The notes under the pieces are model-generated. The model was given only the letters and a program-made list of their open reading frames with translations. It ran no database searches and was not told the DNA's origin. 64,000 nt of DNA, from the NCBI RefSeq assembly GCF_019279795.1, contig NC_056743.1, positions 629,827,215-629,891,214 on the forward strand, read 5' to 3'. The translations under genes and the position numbers were made by a program. The number at the start of each line of letters is the position of its first letter. The stretch's first letter is position 1. Origin of the DNA: Protopterus annectens. Lineage: Eukaryota; Chordata; Ceratodontiformes; Protopteridae. Shown in pieces: positions 1 to 12,144 of the stretch.

Positions 1-2028
1 AGCTTCTATTCTGGTTTTAAGAATGCCCGACTGGTGATCTTGTTTCCATGTGAAACATGCTAACATAGGTGAATGGCTTTTGATACTGGGGTAATTAGAA
101 TCTAAAGGCAGGCATTAAAATTTATTTGCAGTTAGCAATCTGATTGCTTTCCAGATTAATTTTAATTCAGATTACAGCATGTAGGCACTGAGTACAGTAC
201 CTTAATGAGGTACAAAATTGGAACTTTGAGGCTTTTCAGTATGACTCCAAAAATTCTGAAAAAGTAAGTGTGATTCTCACAAGACAGTAAAGAGTAAAAC
301 TTGCTGTTCCTTTTTGAATTATTTATTTATTTATTTATTTGTAGCAGGGCAAGATACCCTGCAGCTCACACTCCTGCTAATTATATGCACTAGCTCTGAG
401 GCTGTTGTACCTTAAGAAGAAGGAATACTCTAAGATAACTCATAAATGCTTACTGTTCTGAGAATCACACAGTCCTTGAATACAGTGGGAGGAACTTATA
501 CATTAAAGAACTGCAAATGACTTTTACATGTTGGATACTATGGGCAGACTCCACAGACTGTAGATAACATTACAGTCATATTACTGTTTTTGTGTTTAAT
601 CAATAAAACTTCAAGGGGCAGAAAAATACATTTGTTTTTATTTCATTTTGCTACATATTATAAGGGGCATGCTGTAACTGTATGGAAATGATAGTATCTA
701 CCTACATATGCCATCAATAGACATGGTACGATGATACATAATCAGAAAGTAAGCATGTGTGCAGGGATTCTCTAGCAATAACAGTGGGATTCAACTTTTC
801 TTTTTTATTGTAAAGCAAGAACATTTTATTTTAAGGTTGATCAGAAATGTAAATAGAATCAATACAGAACCAGTACAATGGAATAAAAAACATTGTTTCA
901 AGGTAGATAATCATTTGCATATTATCTTTAAAGCCTCTTTGAAGTTATCAAGCTAAAGTAGCAATGTTTTCTGATGTATTTACAGTGGTAGGCCTTAAAC
1001 AATTGCTGGACCTTCCACACTACTCTTCCAGAGGTATCAAGTTTGTCATTTTATTGTAACAGTCCTGGCCTTCATATGTTGAAAAAAATGTTGTCATTTC
1101 AAATAGTTGGAAAGGTCTGCAGTACTTTATTTTATTTCATACTGTCCTTACATTATGCGTAAAAGCAGTACTTTACCCGACAAAAGTAAAATCCATAGCG
1201 GTTTGTTTATGTAGTGTTGCAGTATAAGGAATTCATCCGTTTTTCAGATAAATATTTATCCAAAAACTTACTCTTTGGAAAGCAGTTTTCATCTTACTTG
1301 TTGCTCTGTCCACTTAGCTGACACCACAAGATGTAAAACTGTGGATGGTTACTCATTTGAAAAAAATAGGCTACTATGTGTAGCTTACTCCGCCCAGCCT
1401 GAAAAGTAATCCTTTCTGAAAAAAACTGAGATTTGAAGAGTAAAAAATGATAAGACCTTCATGATCTCTGGCAGGGAAAAACAGAAGCAAATAACTTAAA
1501 AGGCACTATGGGGGGGGGGGGGCAGAGCTGGTAATGTTAATTGCTAAAGTGCTGACCACAGCTCAGGCAACTAGCTTGGGTACTCAATGGTGCTAGCAGG
1601 AAAAAATGGGCTTGCTCAGCCTGTGGGACTCTGGGTCCTCTTGGAGAAGGGACCTGGATGCAAATACATGGTTGCTAGGCTCACCACACCGCCAGTGAGT
1701 GGTAGCCTTTATAGTGAGTACTTAAGAGTGTGCACCCATGTGAGGAAGACATTGTGATCTTCTATAGTGAACTGACTTGCCTCTCCCCCTACCTGGGGGG
1801 AGTGGGGTTAGACCATAACATATCCTAATTGCTGGGTTGCTAGTAAAGGTGCAAAGTGCTCTTATGACTGCTTAAATGACAGTCCTTTCAGACAGCCCCT
1901 GCCCTGATATTGGGAGAAATCCTGGGAAAATGAATAAATGAGTATATCTGACCAGGGAGGCTTGATGGTTGGTGGATATGGGGACAAAAGTACATAGAAG
2001 AAAAGGCACCAAAGGGTTTTTGGGAAGT
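1..2028. other. Unassigned AT-rich DNA
   Basis: I recognise no gene or named element here. Visible details are a (TTTA)n run near 318-343, a poly-G run near 1509-1522, and about 45 bases near 1455-1500 that resemble a stretch near 10610-10660, so part of it is likely an old dispersed repeat. Open frames are short and show no domain motif. Confidence 0.5.
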
Positions 2029-2104
2029 AAATAATAACCAGATGATGTGGCAACCCCTAATGGAAACAGCAGAAAGAAGAAGAAGAAATAATAACCAGAT
2101 GATG
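2029..2104 (+). mobile_element. 38-bp RTE/SINE 3' tail in a 19-bp target duplication
   Basis: Positions 2048-2085 hold only the terminal tail shared by the RTE LINE and the RTE-tailed SINEs of this window (tggcaacccctaatgg, then a gaagaagaag end). It lies between two perfect 19-bp direct repeats at 2029-2047 and 2086-2104. This is the structure expected of an extremely 5'-truncated target-primed insertion. Whether the donor was the LINE or the SINE cannot be told because both end alike. Confidence 0.85.
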
Positions 2105-2689
2105 CAGAAAGAAAAAAATAACTGCATAGTGAAGTTTGCAGGAAAAGCTCACTCAGACTCTGCCACAGTTTGCTGCGAGGGAAAGGTTAATTTGTTTTTG
2201 CTTTCCTGTATTTTATATTGCTTCATTGCCTTCTTCTATTTTGTATATTGTGGTTTATTTTGCTTACACTGTGTTTTACTTTTATTATGCTTTTAATTGC
2301 ATATTTAAACTATGAAAGCGACTCAACTGTCGTTCTAGTTACCTGCCCTCTTATGTTAATTTGAACACATATTTCCTTTCCTCTCCTCTTTCATTGGCTA
2401 TTGTGAGTATGCACCAAATTATCACTTAATGAAATCACTCCCCTTCAGCTATTTAAATTTATTGGCCATCCCACTGTATTCCACAGAGCCAGAATACAGA
2501 GTGCCCACCCTCTTCTAATCTGTCTTGCTCTTCTAAAATTAGCGGCTCCCAACTTAGATAGCCGAAGTGTAAGTTACCCCCTCTTTCATATTTAACTGCT
2601 TACTGCATACTGCAGTTCTTGGAATATTAACCCATTTTTCCATCTTACATTGAAAGTCTGTAACATCTACTCCCAAGACTACCAATTAT

Positions 2690-3130
2690 TAGAGAGCCCA
2701 CATTCTGCCTCTCAGTAGTCATCTTGGGATTAGTGCTTCTGTTTTGCTCCTGGTGAGAAGGAGCATTAGGACATTATTTCCTGGATGCCGCTGATCACCA
2801 GAAAGCCTAATAACTGCTTCATAAGTACCAGCTTGGAATTTGTACTTGTATTTTGCTCCTGGTGAGAGGAGGAGCAGAGTGCATTGATTCCTGTTTCTGA
2901 CTGGGCAATAAGTGGATGTGTTGGATCTTCCTGACTGGTCTGGTTGCTATTCAAGGCATCTGCCAGGAAAAGGCTACAACAAGCCTACATATCCTTGTAT
3001 CATCTTGGACAAGACTGTTGATCACCAAAGAGCCTGCTGCTCATCTTGGCATTGGTGCTACCGTTTTGCTAGTGGTGAGAGAAGAAGCAATGGAGCATTG
3101 TACTGCAGCAGCATGAAGCTGTGGTGAGAC
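2690..3130. repeat. Diverged local repeat, about three units
   Basis: A motif like gttttgctcctggtgagaag occurs near 2741, 2852 and 3062, preceded each time by cttgg and a gtgct- or gtact-like stretch. A second motif, gatcaccaaagagcctg or similar, occurs near 2792 and 3018. Spacings are about 111 and 210 bases, suggesting an old tandem array with period near 105-111. Short frames across it show no known domain. Confidence 0.5.
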
Positions 3131-4090
3131 CACCACTAGTAGTAGCCAGGCAGTAGCTATTCAGGTGAATCCCCTCTTTTCATCATTCTTGATAAGCTAA
3201 TTCTTTCTTTTCAGGAAGTACTGCTTAATTTGATGCTGTCTAACCTAACTTCAGAATATTTCCTCAAGTACTTCATCCACAAATCATCAAGATCTACTTA
3301 GCAGTTTTCCCTCAAGTGTTTGGCAGTGCCCTGTGTAGATTTATAGACACCTTGAGTTGACATTTTTCTTGCAGAAACACCCTTGTAATTTCACCCACTA
3401 CTTAGTTGCACACAGGGCAACAAGTTTACAGTGACAAGCACTGTGCCCCCAGAATTGCAAACCAGATACTCCTGACATTACTTTATATTCTCAAACCAAC
3501 CATCTAATCAATAAAAAGGGCCTATTGCCATGGATATGAACTTTCCCATAACCACAAACGCCAGAAAAGTAAACAAACCAATGAATCCAAAAAGATGGCT
3601 CGCACATTAATCAATACACTGACCACAAATTCAAGTTTGTTGTATTGAACACCATATCCCCTTCCTTAAGAGGAGGAGCCTGGCTTTACCTGTAAGAAAA
3701 ATCCAAATTATTTTGGCAGATCAGGTTAGATTCCACACACTGGTCAGGCTTAAACGACCATTTATTTATATCTAGTCTTTTGAAGCTTAAGGTGTTAAAT
3801 AGATAAGACATCCCTTTGTTCTCATATGTGGATGTTTATTACTTTATAACAGTTCATGTAACTATGAACCTAGAATTAACTTAGAATATATGCATACACA
3901 TGTTTACATCTAGATCCATTGACCTGAACATAGTGCATTTAGTGGAGTTTTATTTCATTTTATTTTTCATTTTTAGTCTTGCCCATTTCAGTATGACACA
4001 CTTCAGATGTGAAAGTATACTAGTTAGAATTGAATAGGCACGATAAATGTTGACACATTATTTAATGTGAAGTGATTTTTTCATAGGAAC
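3131..4090. other. Unassigned DNA
   Basis: AT-rich sequence with no domain-bearing frame and no element end that I recognise. Confidence 0.4.
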
Positions 4091-4299
4091 TTGTATGTTC
4101 TGAGTGCTTAACTTTATGCCCTTTGAAGCACCAATATAATTGTATGTATATATTTATGAAACATTTAATATGTTCTAATATGCTTTTATTATATGTTTTT
4201 AAACATTATACTAACAATTTAAGCTTGTACTGTGTAATAATATGCAACATTTTTACATTTGGTATCCAGGACCATAGCCTTTGGTTATGAGCATGATTT

Positions 4300-4475
4300 C
4301 CCTTTAAGTTTGCAAAGAGGAAATGATGTAATATGCCTTGCTTTATTTAAATGTAGTTTTAGCTCTTTTTAGCTTGTCTGATGAAGTTCCTGTATTGTTT
4401 TAAACTTGGGACAAAAGCGCTTACAAACTTTCACTGCTGTTTTGAATAAAATGTTTGCCCGCAACTGGTGTGAGC
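4300..4475 (+). mobile_element. Penelope-like element 3' end (copy 2)
   Basis: The sequence runs tgtctgatgaagttcc, then acaaaagcgcttacaaac, then ttgaataaaatgtttg. The same order with similar spacing ends the Penelope-like element at 11275-12113 (tgtctgaggaagggtt, cgaaagcgctaacaa, ttaataaagtttg). Such 3' ends are typical of vertebrate Penelope-like (Neptune-type) elements. No coding part is recognisable upstream, so this is a 5'-truncated or decayed copy. The aataaa could serve as a poly(A) signal. Confidence 0.55.
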
Positions 4476-4739
4476 CATCTTTTTCAATTTCCATAACCAG
4501 CCTGGTGGATATGAACATCCTGAGGCAATGTAGAAATTTACTGACAACCAGTTAATTCTCAAACAAACTGATATGGTATGTGAGAGACCTATTTACATAA
4601 TGTCAGTGGAGGCAAAGCACTCACATAAAAATACTCCCAATGTCAATAAGGTTGTCAGTAGAACACACACTGCACACATCACGCACAATTCAAAGCAGAC
4701 ATATCGACTCATGTGCTGAGGCACTTAAATGTAACCTTT

Positions 4740-7700
4740 CTAAACCCAAAATACCTCTTAGATGAAGTACACATAATAACAAACATACTCAGCAGCCCCA
4801 AATGTATTATTTCAAAACAACACCTACATCAGCATGTACAGCCACATCTCATGGAGCCTCTACTTCTAAGCCCATAAGGCAAGCCACCACACATTCCAAC
4901 ATTCTTGTCTTTGGAGGCTCCATCGTGAGACACAGTGACGTACCTCTCACCAGGCTGAGTAAGGAAAAAGTCACAGTTAGTTGCTTATCAGGGACCAGGA
5001 TCCACCACTTTACACACACACTCAGATTGTTGGACCACAAGTACCAGTATGACTCAGTTGTAGTCCATGTGGGTGTAAATAACCTGATTCATACCTCCCT
5101 AGACTATATGATGAGAGATACCATGGAGCTCTTGGAATATGTGTCCCAGGCTGGTATGAGCCTAGCATTGAGCAGCATTTTACCTTCTCCAGGGATGATG
5201 CCACAATAAGAACAGAAGATGACTCACTTTAATAATTGGCTTAGTTTCTGATGTCATTCTAAGGGGGTGCAATATTTGTTAACGTGGAAGATGGTCAACA
5301 AGCCATGCTGCTTTGCCAGGGATGGTCTGCACCTGTCCCCTCTAGGCTTTCAAATATTAGCCAAAACATTTTCCTGTCCCATAGTGACTTTTTTTAGTCA
5401 ATGCCAAACTGAAAGTGCTTCCAATATAGCAAATCATAACCAAGAAAATTGAATTGTGTTACTGCTCAATGCTAGGAGTCTAAACAAAAAACTCCACTCC
5501 CTCACAAGCTTTTCTCACCCTAGAGAATGCTGATATTTGTGTGGTTGCTAAGACATGGCTTAAAGTTGCATAGAGCACACCAGCAGTGCAAGGCTATAAT
5601 TGCTTCCACACATTCAGACTAGCTACTACACAGACAGGGACTAAAGGTGGAGTTAATCTCGATTTACATAAAAAATAAATATACCTCAAGGCTGGTCAAA
5701 CAGGACAATGCACTTGAGCTTCTCCATGTTCAAATCACCACAGACAGAATCCCATACCACTTCCTTGCAAGTTATAGGTCCTCTTGTATGACCTAGGAAA
5801 CCAATAACATATATTTAAACTTATTGGAAACACTCACCATCCAACCCAATACCATATTCACAGGCAACATTAATTACCCCACCACTAACTGGGAATCATA
5901 TATGACACCAAACATATAGGCACGGAGAGTTCTGCATTTTGAAACACAAAGTCCATGGACCATATTGTCAATACACTGACCAGGGGTGCAAATGTACTCG
6001 CTCTGATTCTCACTAATATGTGAGAGTGCTGCACACCCCCTAGTGTAATGTCTTCTTTGGTAAGGTCAGATCACAAAATGGTCTCCATTGAAGTAAAAAT
6101 AAAACCTGGAACCCCAGTTAACCCTGGAATACTCAGAAACTACTCTAAAATTAAATTCCTACTATTAAGTGATAACCAAGCAAAATTTAAAGCCCCCATA
6201 AACATCGAGAACACAACTGCCTAACTCTTCACTGAAACCCTATACAAGCATGTTAATAGCTGCATAGACACAAATGTACCCACCAGGAAGAAATACAGAA
6301 CTAACTCAAAAAACAAACCACCCTAGTAGAATTGCAACATCAATAGGTTGTATAACAGAAGGAAGAAAATCATGGCAAAAGTTAGGAGGTGTAGCACCCA
6401 CCAGGACAAAAGTGCTCTTATCAAATTAAACAAAAAACTCAGAGGGCAAATAAAGTCTACCAAACCCACATTTGAGGTAAATTTGGCATACCAGGTGAAG
6501 GACATGTACAAGGCATTCTTAAGCTATGCCTACAACCTCAAAGGCAATACACAGTTATGTTTAGAGCTCATTGTTAATGGAGCCACCTATAGTGAGCCAG
6601 AAAATGTAGCAAACCTACTGGCCAACAAGAATCACCTTCATCTTTACCCCTCTCTCCCTCTCACCCTTCACTTAGGAAATACAATCAAATATAACTCCCC
6701 CTACTTTCACTAGGGGACAGGTCCTTAATGCTCTCTCTCTAAGACTTGAACTCTGCATCAGTGGACCCAGAGAATATGGAGGATGCCTTCTGAATAGCAT
6801 GAAACAGAAACTATTAGGCTCCCTGGACTTGCTATTTAACTGTAGCCTCTAAAGAAGCTTCATGCCTCATGAATGGAGAATATCAACAGTAATCCCTCTG
6901 CACAAAAGTGGGCCATCCACAGACACATAAGTCTTACTGGTCACATATGCAAAGCCATGGAAATGATCAATAATTACATGAAAACCTCCAGGCACTGGCC
7001 CCAACCCAGTTTAGTTTCGTCAAGGGCAGGTCATTCCTCTTTAACCTGATGGACGTCCTTGAGAAGGTCACCAAAGCAATGGATGAGGGCAAAACAGTTC
7101 ACACTGCCCACCTTAATCTGGCCTAGGTAGTTGACACAATACCCCACTTGGGCATTGTTGACAAACTCAAGAGGTTAGGTATTATTATGTCATTATGTCA
7201 CCTGCTGGATAGCCAGCTGGCTCACAGACAGGACACAGGAAGTTAGAATATGGGAGTCCACCTTTACAAAGAGGCCATTCACAAGTGGAGTCCCTCAGGG
7301 ATCAGTCTTGGGACTGATCCTTTTGGGCATTTACTTCTCTGAAATCAAGGCCAATGTCAATGGCCTCTGGCTGACTAAATCTTCAGATGAGTGCAAATTA
7401 GGAGTGGTCATAGAATCCCCATCCACCACAAATGTTTTCCAGGAAGGGCTGACACAGACAAATACTGGTGTCAGAGCCATGGGTTAAAACTAAATGCTGA
7501 GAAATGTATAATAGTATTCTTTGGAAAGTCATCCACCCCTAGTAACTATCATATTGACGATACACCCCAAGAGGTGACCTAATAATTAGGGACTTGGGGC
7601 ACACGTAGACAGTAATCTAGTCTTTGACCATCATGTGTCTGCAGTAGTGAGAAAATAATTCTATGTTGTGCAACCTATAAATACAGGTATTGCATCTATA

Positions 7701-7915
7701 TCCAAGTAAGTCATTGTTCCACTGTATTTGGCATTCATCAGACCTATCATTGAGTATCGTGCCCCCTTTGGTATGTACCTAATCAGGCATGTCCAACAAA
7801 ATTAGAATGTCCACAGAGCTTCCTCACTAAAAGAATGCAGGGCATGAGTAACATGTCCTATGCAGACTGCCTCAAGGCCCTTCCCTGTATTTTGTCTCCT
7901 AGAGGCTATTGAGCT
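4740..7915 (+). mobile_element. CR1-type LINE, copy I (decayed)
   Basis: An ORF1 with an SGNH esterase domain is followed by endonuclease and reverse transcriptase remnants, the order of CR1 elements. Endonuclease-like text (LNARSLN-like) starts near 5460. The RT block is recognisable from the FVKGRS-like segment near 7015 through the GVPQGSVLG-like segment near 7285. The catalytic F-A-D-D box of related copies is lost here (reads S-S-D-E near 7383). Many stops and frameshifts are present. The 3' end is missing: copy I stops near 7915 where CR1 copy IV begins in the opposite orientation. Confidence 0.8.
4802..5452 (+). pseudogene. CR1 ORF1 remnant with SGNH esterase domain
   Basis: One frame reads from ATG 4802 to a stop at 5207-5209, then continues with homology past a second stop to about 5452. 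In order it shows the block-I serine region (F-G-G-S near 4915, where copy II has G-D-S), the block-III region (H-V-G-V-N-N, where copy II has G-V-N-D) and block V (D-G-L-H near 5320). Known CR1 ORF1 proteins carry an SGNH/GDSL esterase domain of uncertain role in retrotransposition. The stops and the two altered catalytic blocks argue that this copy is dead. Confidence 0.75.
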
Positions 7916-7944
7916 ATTATGCTGTAACTGACATTTGATATTTC

Positions 7945-9225
7945 TGGCATTCTTCATAGGATCATAGGAGGTTACTAGGCTATTGGCCCCAAGGCCTCTA
8001 CAAGCCTAGCCATGTGAGAACCCTTGTTCCTTTATGGACCAGGATATAGAGTTTATGTTTGCACAAGAATCTATGATCAGCACTGGCTGCCCCTGCCTAA
8101 GAGGGACAGGTGAAACCTCCAGTGTAAATTTGTGGTTTCCCATCCAATTGTCTAGATTACTCTTAAATAGGGTCATTGAGGATCTCTGTTTTACATGAAT
8201 TGGGAGTTTATTCCAGAGGAGTGACAACCTCTGAGAGACAGATCTATATCTCCAGCATGTCCTGTTAATATCACAGGCTAGGTTAAGGTTCCTACAGTGA
8301 GTGAATGTTGTCCCATTGGATTTGCGGATATGCAGCAGCTTCATCAAGGCAGGGTCTGAGACTGATCTTTAGGCAAGGCACAAGTCACCTCTAAGCAGTC
8401 TACACAATACTGAGTAAAGTGATAGGGCCTTCAGTCTGTCCATGTAGGTCATGTGTTGTAGGCCATGAATTTTCTTGATGAGAAACCTCTGAGGTCTTTC
8501 CAGTTACTGCAGATGTATGGTGAGTTACATACAGAAAGCAGTATTGTACTCTATTATTGGTCTGATGAGAGCCGAGTACAGGGGAGTTATAACCTCCTTA
8601 GCATTGGATGCTATACACTTGCTTATGAGGTGTGCACTGTAGAAGGCCTTCCTTACTACTGTGGACAGCTGATGATAAAAGTTAAGGCTGCTGTTAACTT
8701 GCATTCCTAAATACTTCATCACTGGGTTTGAACTTAGGGGGTATTATTAATGGTGTAATTAACAGGGGTTTCTCCTTTGCTGAAGGGGATGATAATGCAT
8801 TGTTTTATATTTATTTTAAGTCTGTGGCTTTGACACCATTCATTTGTCTGTGTAAGCCCATTTTGTTGTATGTTGACATATTTGGGGGATTTGACGGTTG
8901 CACCCAATTTGCAGTCATAGCAAACTTGGTAAGCCATAGGACATCTATTTTCACCTGGACATTTGAAAATAGTTACCAAACAGTAGGGGGCCTAGCACTG
9001 ATCCTTGTGGAACACCATTTGTAGCAGGTCTGCTAGTGGAGGTGCCATCCCCAATTTTGACCGTATGTGCTCTGATTTTGAGCCAGTTGGCAGCCCATCT
9101 ATTGACATAAGAGTTAATCTCCAGCTGGGTGAGTTTCTCAATGATGCCTGAGTGGGGGATTGTGTAAAAGGCCTTTTATGACTTCCAGCACCTGCCACAG
9201 ATCTGCCCAAAAGCCCTTGTGTGCA
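7945..9225 (-). mobile_element. CR1-type LINE, copy IV (5'-truncated)
   Basis: On the minus strand, frames at 9210-8992, 8979-8734, 8722-8525 and 8347-8006 give consecutive pieces of the C-terminal half of a CR1 reverse transcriptase. They include the segment before G-V-P-Q, the CKLGA segment after the F-A-D-D box, the VVRKAFYSAHLI segment and the C-terminal NRTCWRYRSVSQRLSLLWNKLP-type region. The 3' end lies near 7945-7990, where the minus strand reads ctaggcttgtag and then octamer-like atcctatg units. It lies tail to tail with copy I. Frameshifts separate all the pieces. Confidence 0.8.
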
Positions 9226-9229
9226 TATT

Positions 9230-9715
9230 TTTACAGGTAGGTGCTAAATCCTGCCAGCTTCCAGCAATGGGGGTTTGCATGAGAACAAAGAGGTCAGATG
9301 ACCAGAAGTGATGTCATTCTGCAAGCTGTCTCAGAAGTAATAATTCAGATATTATTTTGATAAAGTGTCTTAGTGAGAAAGAATATTCTGTATTCTGTCT
9401 TGGGCCTGACAACAAGAAGTACCATTCACCACTTAATCTGCTTTGCTTTATTAAGTAAGCAGGGAATAGTCATTCTCTTAGATTCAATCAGGAATATAGT
9501 GAAGCTTAGTTTAGATATTGTTTTTTTCTTTATTTGTCTAAGTCTGTCCTTCAACTTTATTTTAAATATTTTCTGTGGTTTTGAACACTGATGTCATTGT
9601 GAAGAGATATTTAGTATTGTTTTGTTCTTTTATTATTTATTATTAACTATATTTAAACCTTTCATTGTGGCTGATCTTTGTGGAGATTTAAGTTTTGAGA
9701 ATATTATTTGCATAT
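9230..9715. other. Unassigned DNA
   Basis: AT-rich DNA between CR1 copy IV and a dispersed repeat. I see no gene or element signature. Confidence 0.4.
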
Positions 9716-9960
9716 GTATCTGGTGACACTGTGTGGGCCACTCCTAATAGCCTTGCTCTTGGTCAAACTACCATTTGTATTAATATTAATTTCACTCAGT
9801 ATCTTCAGTACCCTTGTAAAGGCCTTAAGGTAGGAGTGTCTGGTGGCAGTGTTAACTACATTATAATCCAGGCAGAAGGGAGCATAGCTAGTAAACCTGT
9901 GCCAGCCTTTCCCATGTGTGTGTATGTAAATCAAATCTCCAAGAGTGTGTGTGTGTCATC
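9716..9960 (+). repeat. Dispersed repeat X, copy 1
   Basis: About 200 bases align by eye in the same orientation with 61615-61812. Shared words include gtgacactgt, agccttgct, ttgtatta, cactcagtat, acccttgtaa, cagtgt, agctagtaaa and gcctttccca or gctttccca. Both copies lead straight into GT-rich sequence. The family is not identified; it could be part of an LTR or a non-autonomous element. Confidence 0.7.
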
Positions 9961-10764
9961 TACTTGGGCATTGACACGAAACACTGGTTGGACAGAGAGG
10001 GTGCTGGAGGTGTTGGCTTGGACACTCAGCTGAGATCTCAACTCTATAGCTGTCCCAATGGGGAGTCTTACTGGAGATCTGGAGAAAGAGGGAGAAATCA
10101 GCCCCAGACCAACTGTGTTCCCCATGTGCTCTTAAGGGAAATTGTGTTTGATTATGCTTGATGCAGAGAGCTGCATCTGGAGATACTGTGTGCATACCTG
10201 TTATCCTCTCAGTGAACGCCCCCCACTGGTGCCAGTGGTGAGGACCAAGGCTCCTTGATTACTGGCCCAGAGGTGAAGGGTTGTCACAGGTAGGTAGAGG
10301 GGGTGAAATGTTCATCAAACCTGTCTGCTAGTTACACACATAACAGCAAAATTTCAATGGCCAAAAATTAGAGTCCTTAGTTTAAGTAAGGTTGAAAATA
10401 AGTGACCCTACTCTTTGTATAAAGATTTTTCTCTGGTAAATAACTGTTCAGAAGAGAGTCTCACTATACCTCTATATGTACATTACATAATTTTATTGGT
10501 CTCATCAAAACATAACCATTAAAACTGCAGTGTGTGGTCTTCCTTGTGCAATGCAGTCCACTGGGAATTCCTTCAGATTCAGTGCCAAAATCGGAACAAG
10601 GAAAAAGAGTGTGAGCCCTTCATGATCTGTGGCAGAAAAAAAAAAACAGAAGTAAATCTAGGGCAGACTAGGTAAGCACCTTAATACACCAATTTTCAAA
10701 ATAAATAAAAGTAATTGCTGCAACATATTAATTTAAAGGAAACCTCTACCATCTGGTATAGTTA
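9961..10764. other. Unassigned DNA
   Basis: Short overlapping open frames between 9916 and 10195 have no recognisable domain. Positions 10210-10250 carry the small palindrome-like stretch ccactggtgccagtgg. About 45 bases near 10610-10660 resemble 1455-1500. No gene is supported. Confidence 0.4.
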
Positions 10765-11267
10765 ACATGTTCATGGGCGTTTACTAAGCTAGCAACTACA
10801 GGGGCTTTTTTAAGCCTAGCCATGCATTCCAAATCTCTGACAAGTTCTAATACCCTAGATAAGGGTAAGCAGGAGCTTGGGAGGTGAACCATTTACACAC
10901 TGTCTGTGTCCATTTGAGACATAGGTACCAAACCAGTGATAAATTTCATGTTCCCCATCTAATTGCCCAAGTTACACTTGAAATGGGTTAGGGATGAATT
11001 CTGCTTCACATGTATGGGAAGCCTGTTCCAGAGAAGGGGTAGTCTCTGGGATACATGCCTGTCTCTCCATCACATCCTGTTTATATCACAGCCAAGGTGT
11101 AAGACTTTGGAATATGTAATGCAGGTGCTCTTTGTTTTGCAGATATGCAGGAGATCCATCAGAGTGGGGTCTAACAATGCCTTACATGCCAGGCATAGAT
11201 CTCCTACAGCACATGATGGATAAAGCCAATCCCTGGTTTTCAGGTAATAGGCATACATCTGGAGCAA
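10765..11267 (-). mobile_element. CR1-type LINE, copy V (3' fragment)
   Basis: The minus-strand frame 11267-11070 reads into the conserved C-terminal region (ACKALLDPTLMDLLHICKTK, then a CDINRM, RHVSQRLPLLWNRLP-like segment) found in copies I-IV and VI. The 3' UTR ends near 10765 with the family tail ctaggctt...cttagtaaacgcccatgaac on the minus strand. It is strongly 5'-truncated and abuts a Penelope-like element. Confidence 0.75.
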
Positions 11268-11274
11268 TGAATAG

Positions 11275-12113
11275 TATAGAATCCACTTATATAAACAAGC
11301 CTAGGGTTATGATGTGGTATAGCAACAACATTACTGGTATTTGTGATATTATCAAACAAAATTAGAAAATATTAATGAGTGGTGATAGGTTGAAAGGAGT
11401 ACTGGATGTTGAACCAAAATTTGGGTTTAGGCGTAACAGATTTGCTATGCCGGGAACCTAATATGAGATCGAGAGGTGGGTTCACTTCCAATAGAGTAGG
11501 AACTTTTTCATGCAGGCATTGCAAAGCCTGCTCCTATATCAATGATAGAGATTACTTTGAACATCCCATTACTAATAAGAGATATGTCTTTAGACTGTAT
11601 GCTAACTGTCAAACTGAAAATGTGATATATTTGGCATAATGTAAATCCTGCCCCAGCTTTTGTGTAGGTAAAACCAATTGTAAGCTGAAAACTAGAATAT
11701 CACATCATTTATCCTCTGTAAGATTAAAGGATGAAAGAAATGCCTTATATCAACACATACTGATGAATCCAGATCATGTTTTTTCCTTTATGGTTATACA
11801 GATTATTAGAATGAATAAAAGAGGGGGGGGGTATTGTGAATGTTACTGAATGCAACAAACTGAAATGGATAATAGAATTAGCAGCAGATCATATAACTGG
11901 ATTAAATACCACTGTTCCTTTAAAACCACGCCTAAAAAAGAGGCGGGTAGTGTACTGAATTTAATTGGATATGCTTTTTTAAATTATGTATATAAGATGG
12001 TTTTATTTTATGTTTGGTATTGTCTGAGGAAGGGTTATCCCGAAAGCGCTAACAATTTTATACAGTCATTTTAATAAAGTTTGTGACAGTCTGTCAAACT
12101 CTGCTCCTTGTTT
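11275..12113 (+). mobile_element. Penelope-like element, 3' half with GIY-YIG endonuclease
   Basis: Frames at 11132-11365, 11406-11639 and 11640-11800 give the end of a Penelope-type reverse transcriptase region followed by a GIY-YIG-type domain. A C-x2-C-x-C-type zinc region (CRHCKAC) comes first, then NVIYLA, then F-C-V-G-K-T and L-K-T-R-I-S-H-H. A stop at about 11638 and frameshifts mark it as inactive. The downstream region holds tgtctgaggaagggtt, cgaaagcgctaac and ttaataaag, the usual 3' end. The catalytic tyrosines of the first motif are not well preserved. It is 5'-truncated. Confidence 0.75.
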
Positions 12114-12144
12114 TATTGTTTAACGTCTGAATATGTAAACATTA

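Noticed and set aside
10200..10300. Possible LTR end with primer-binding site near tggtgccagtgg
   Set aside because: No paired LTR, no gag or pol text follows, and the tRNA match is too short to support a call.
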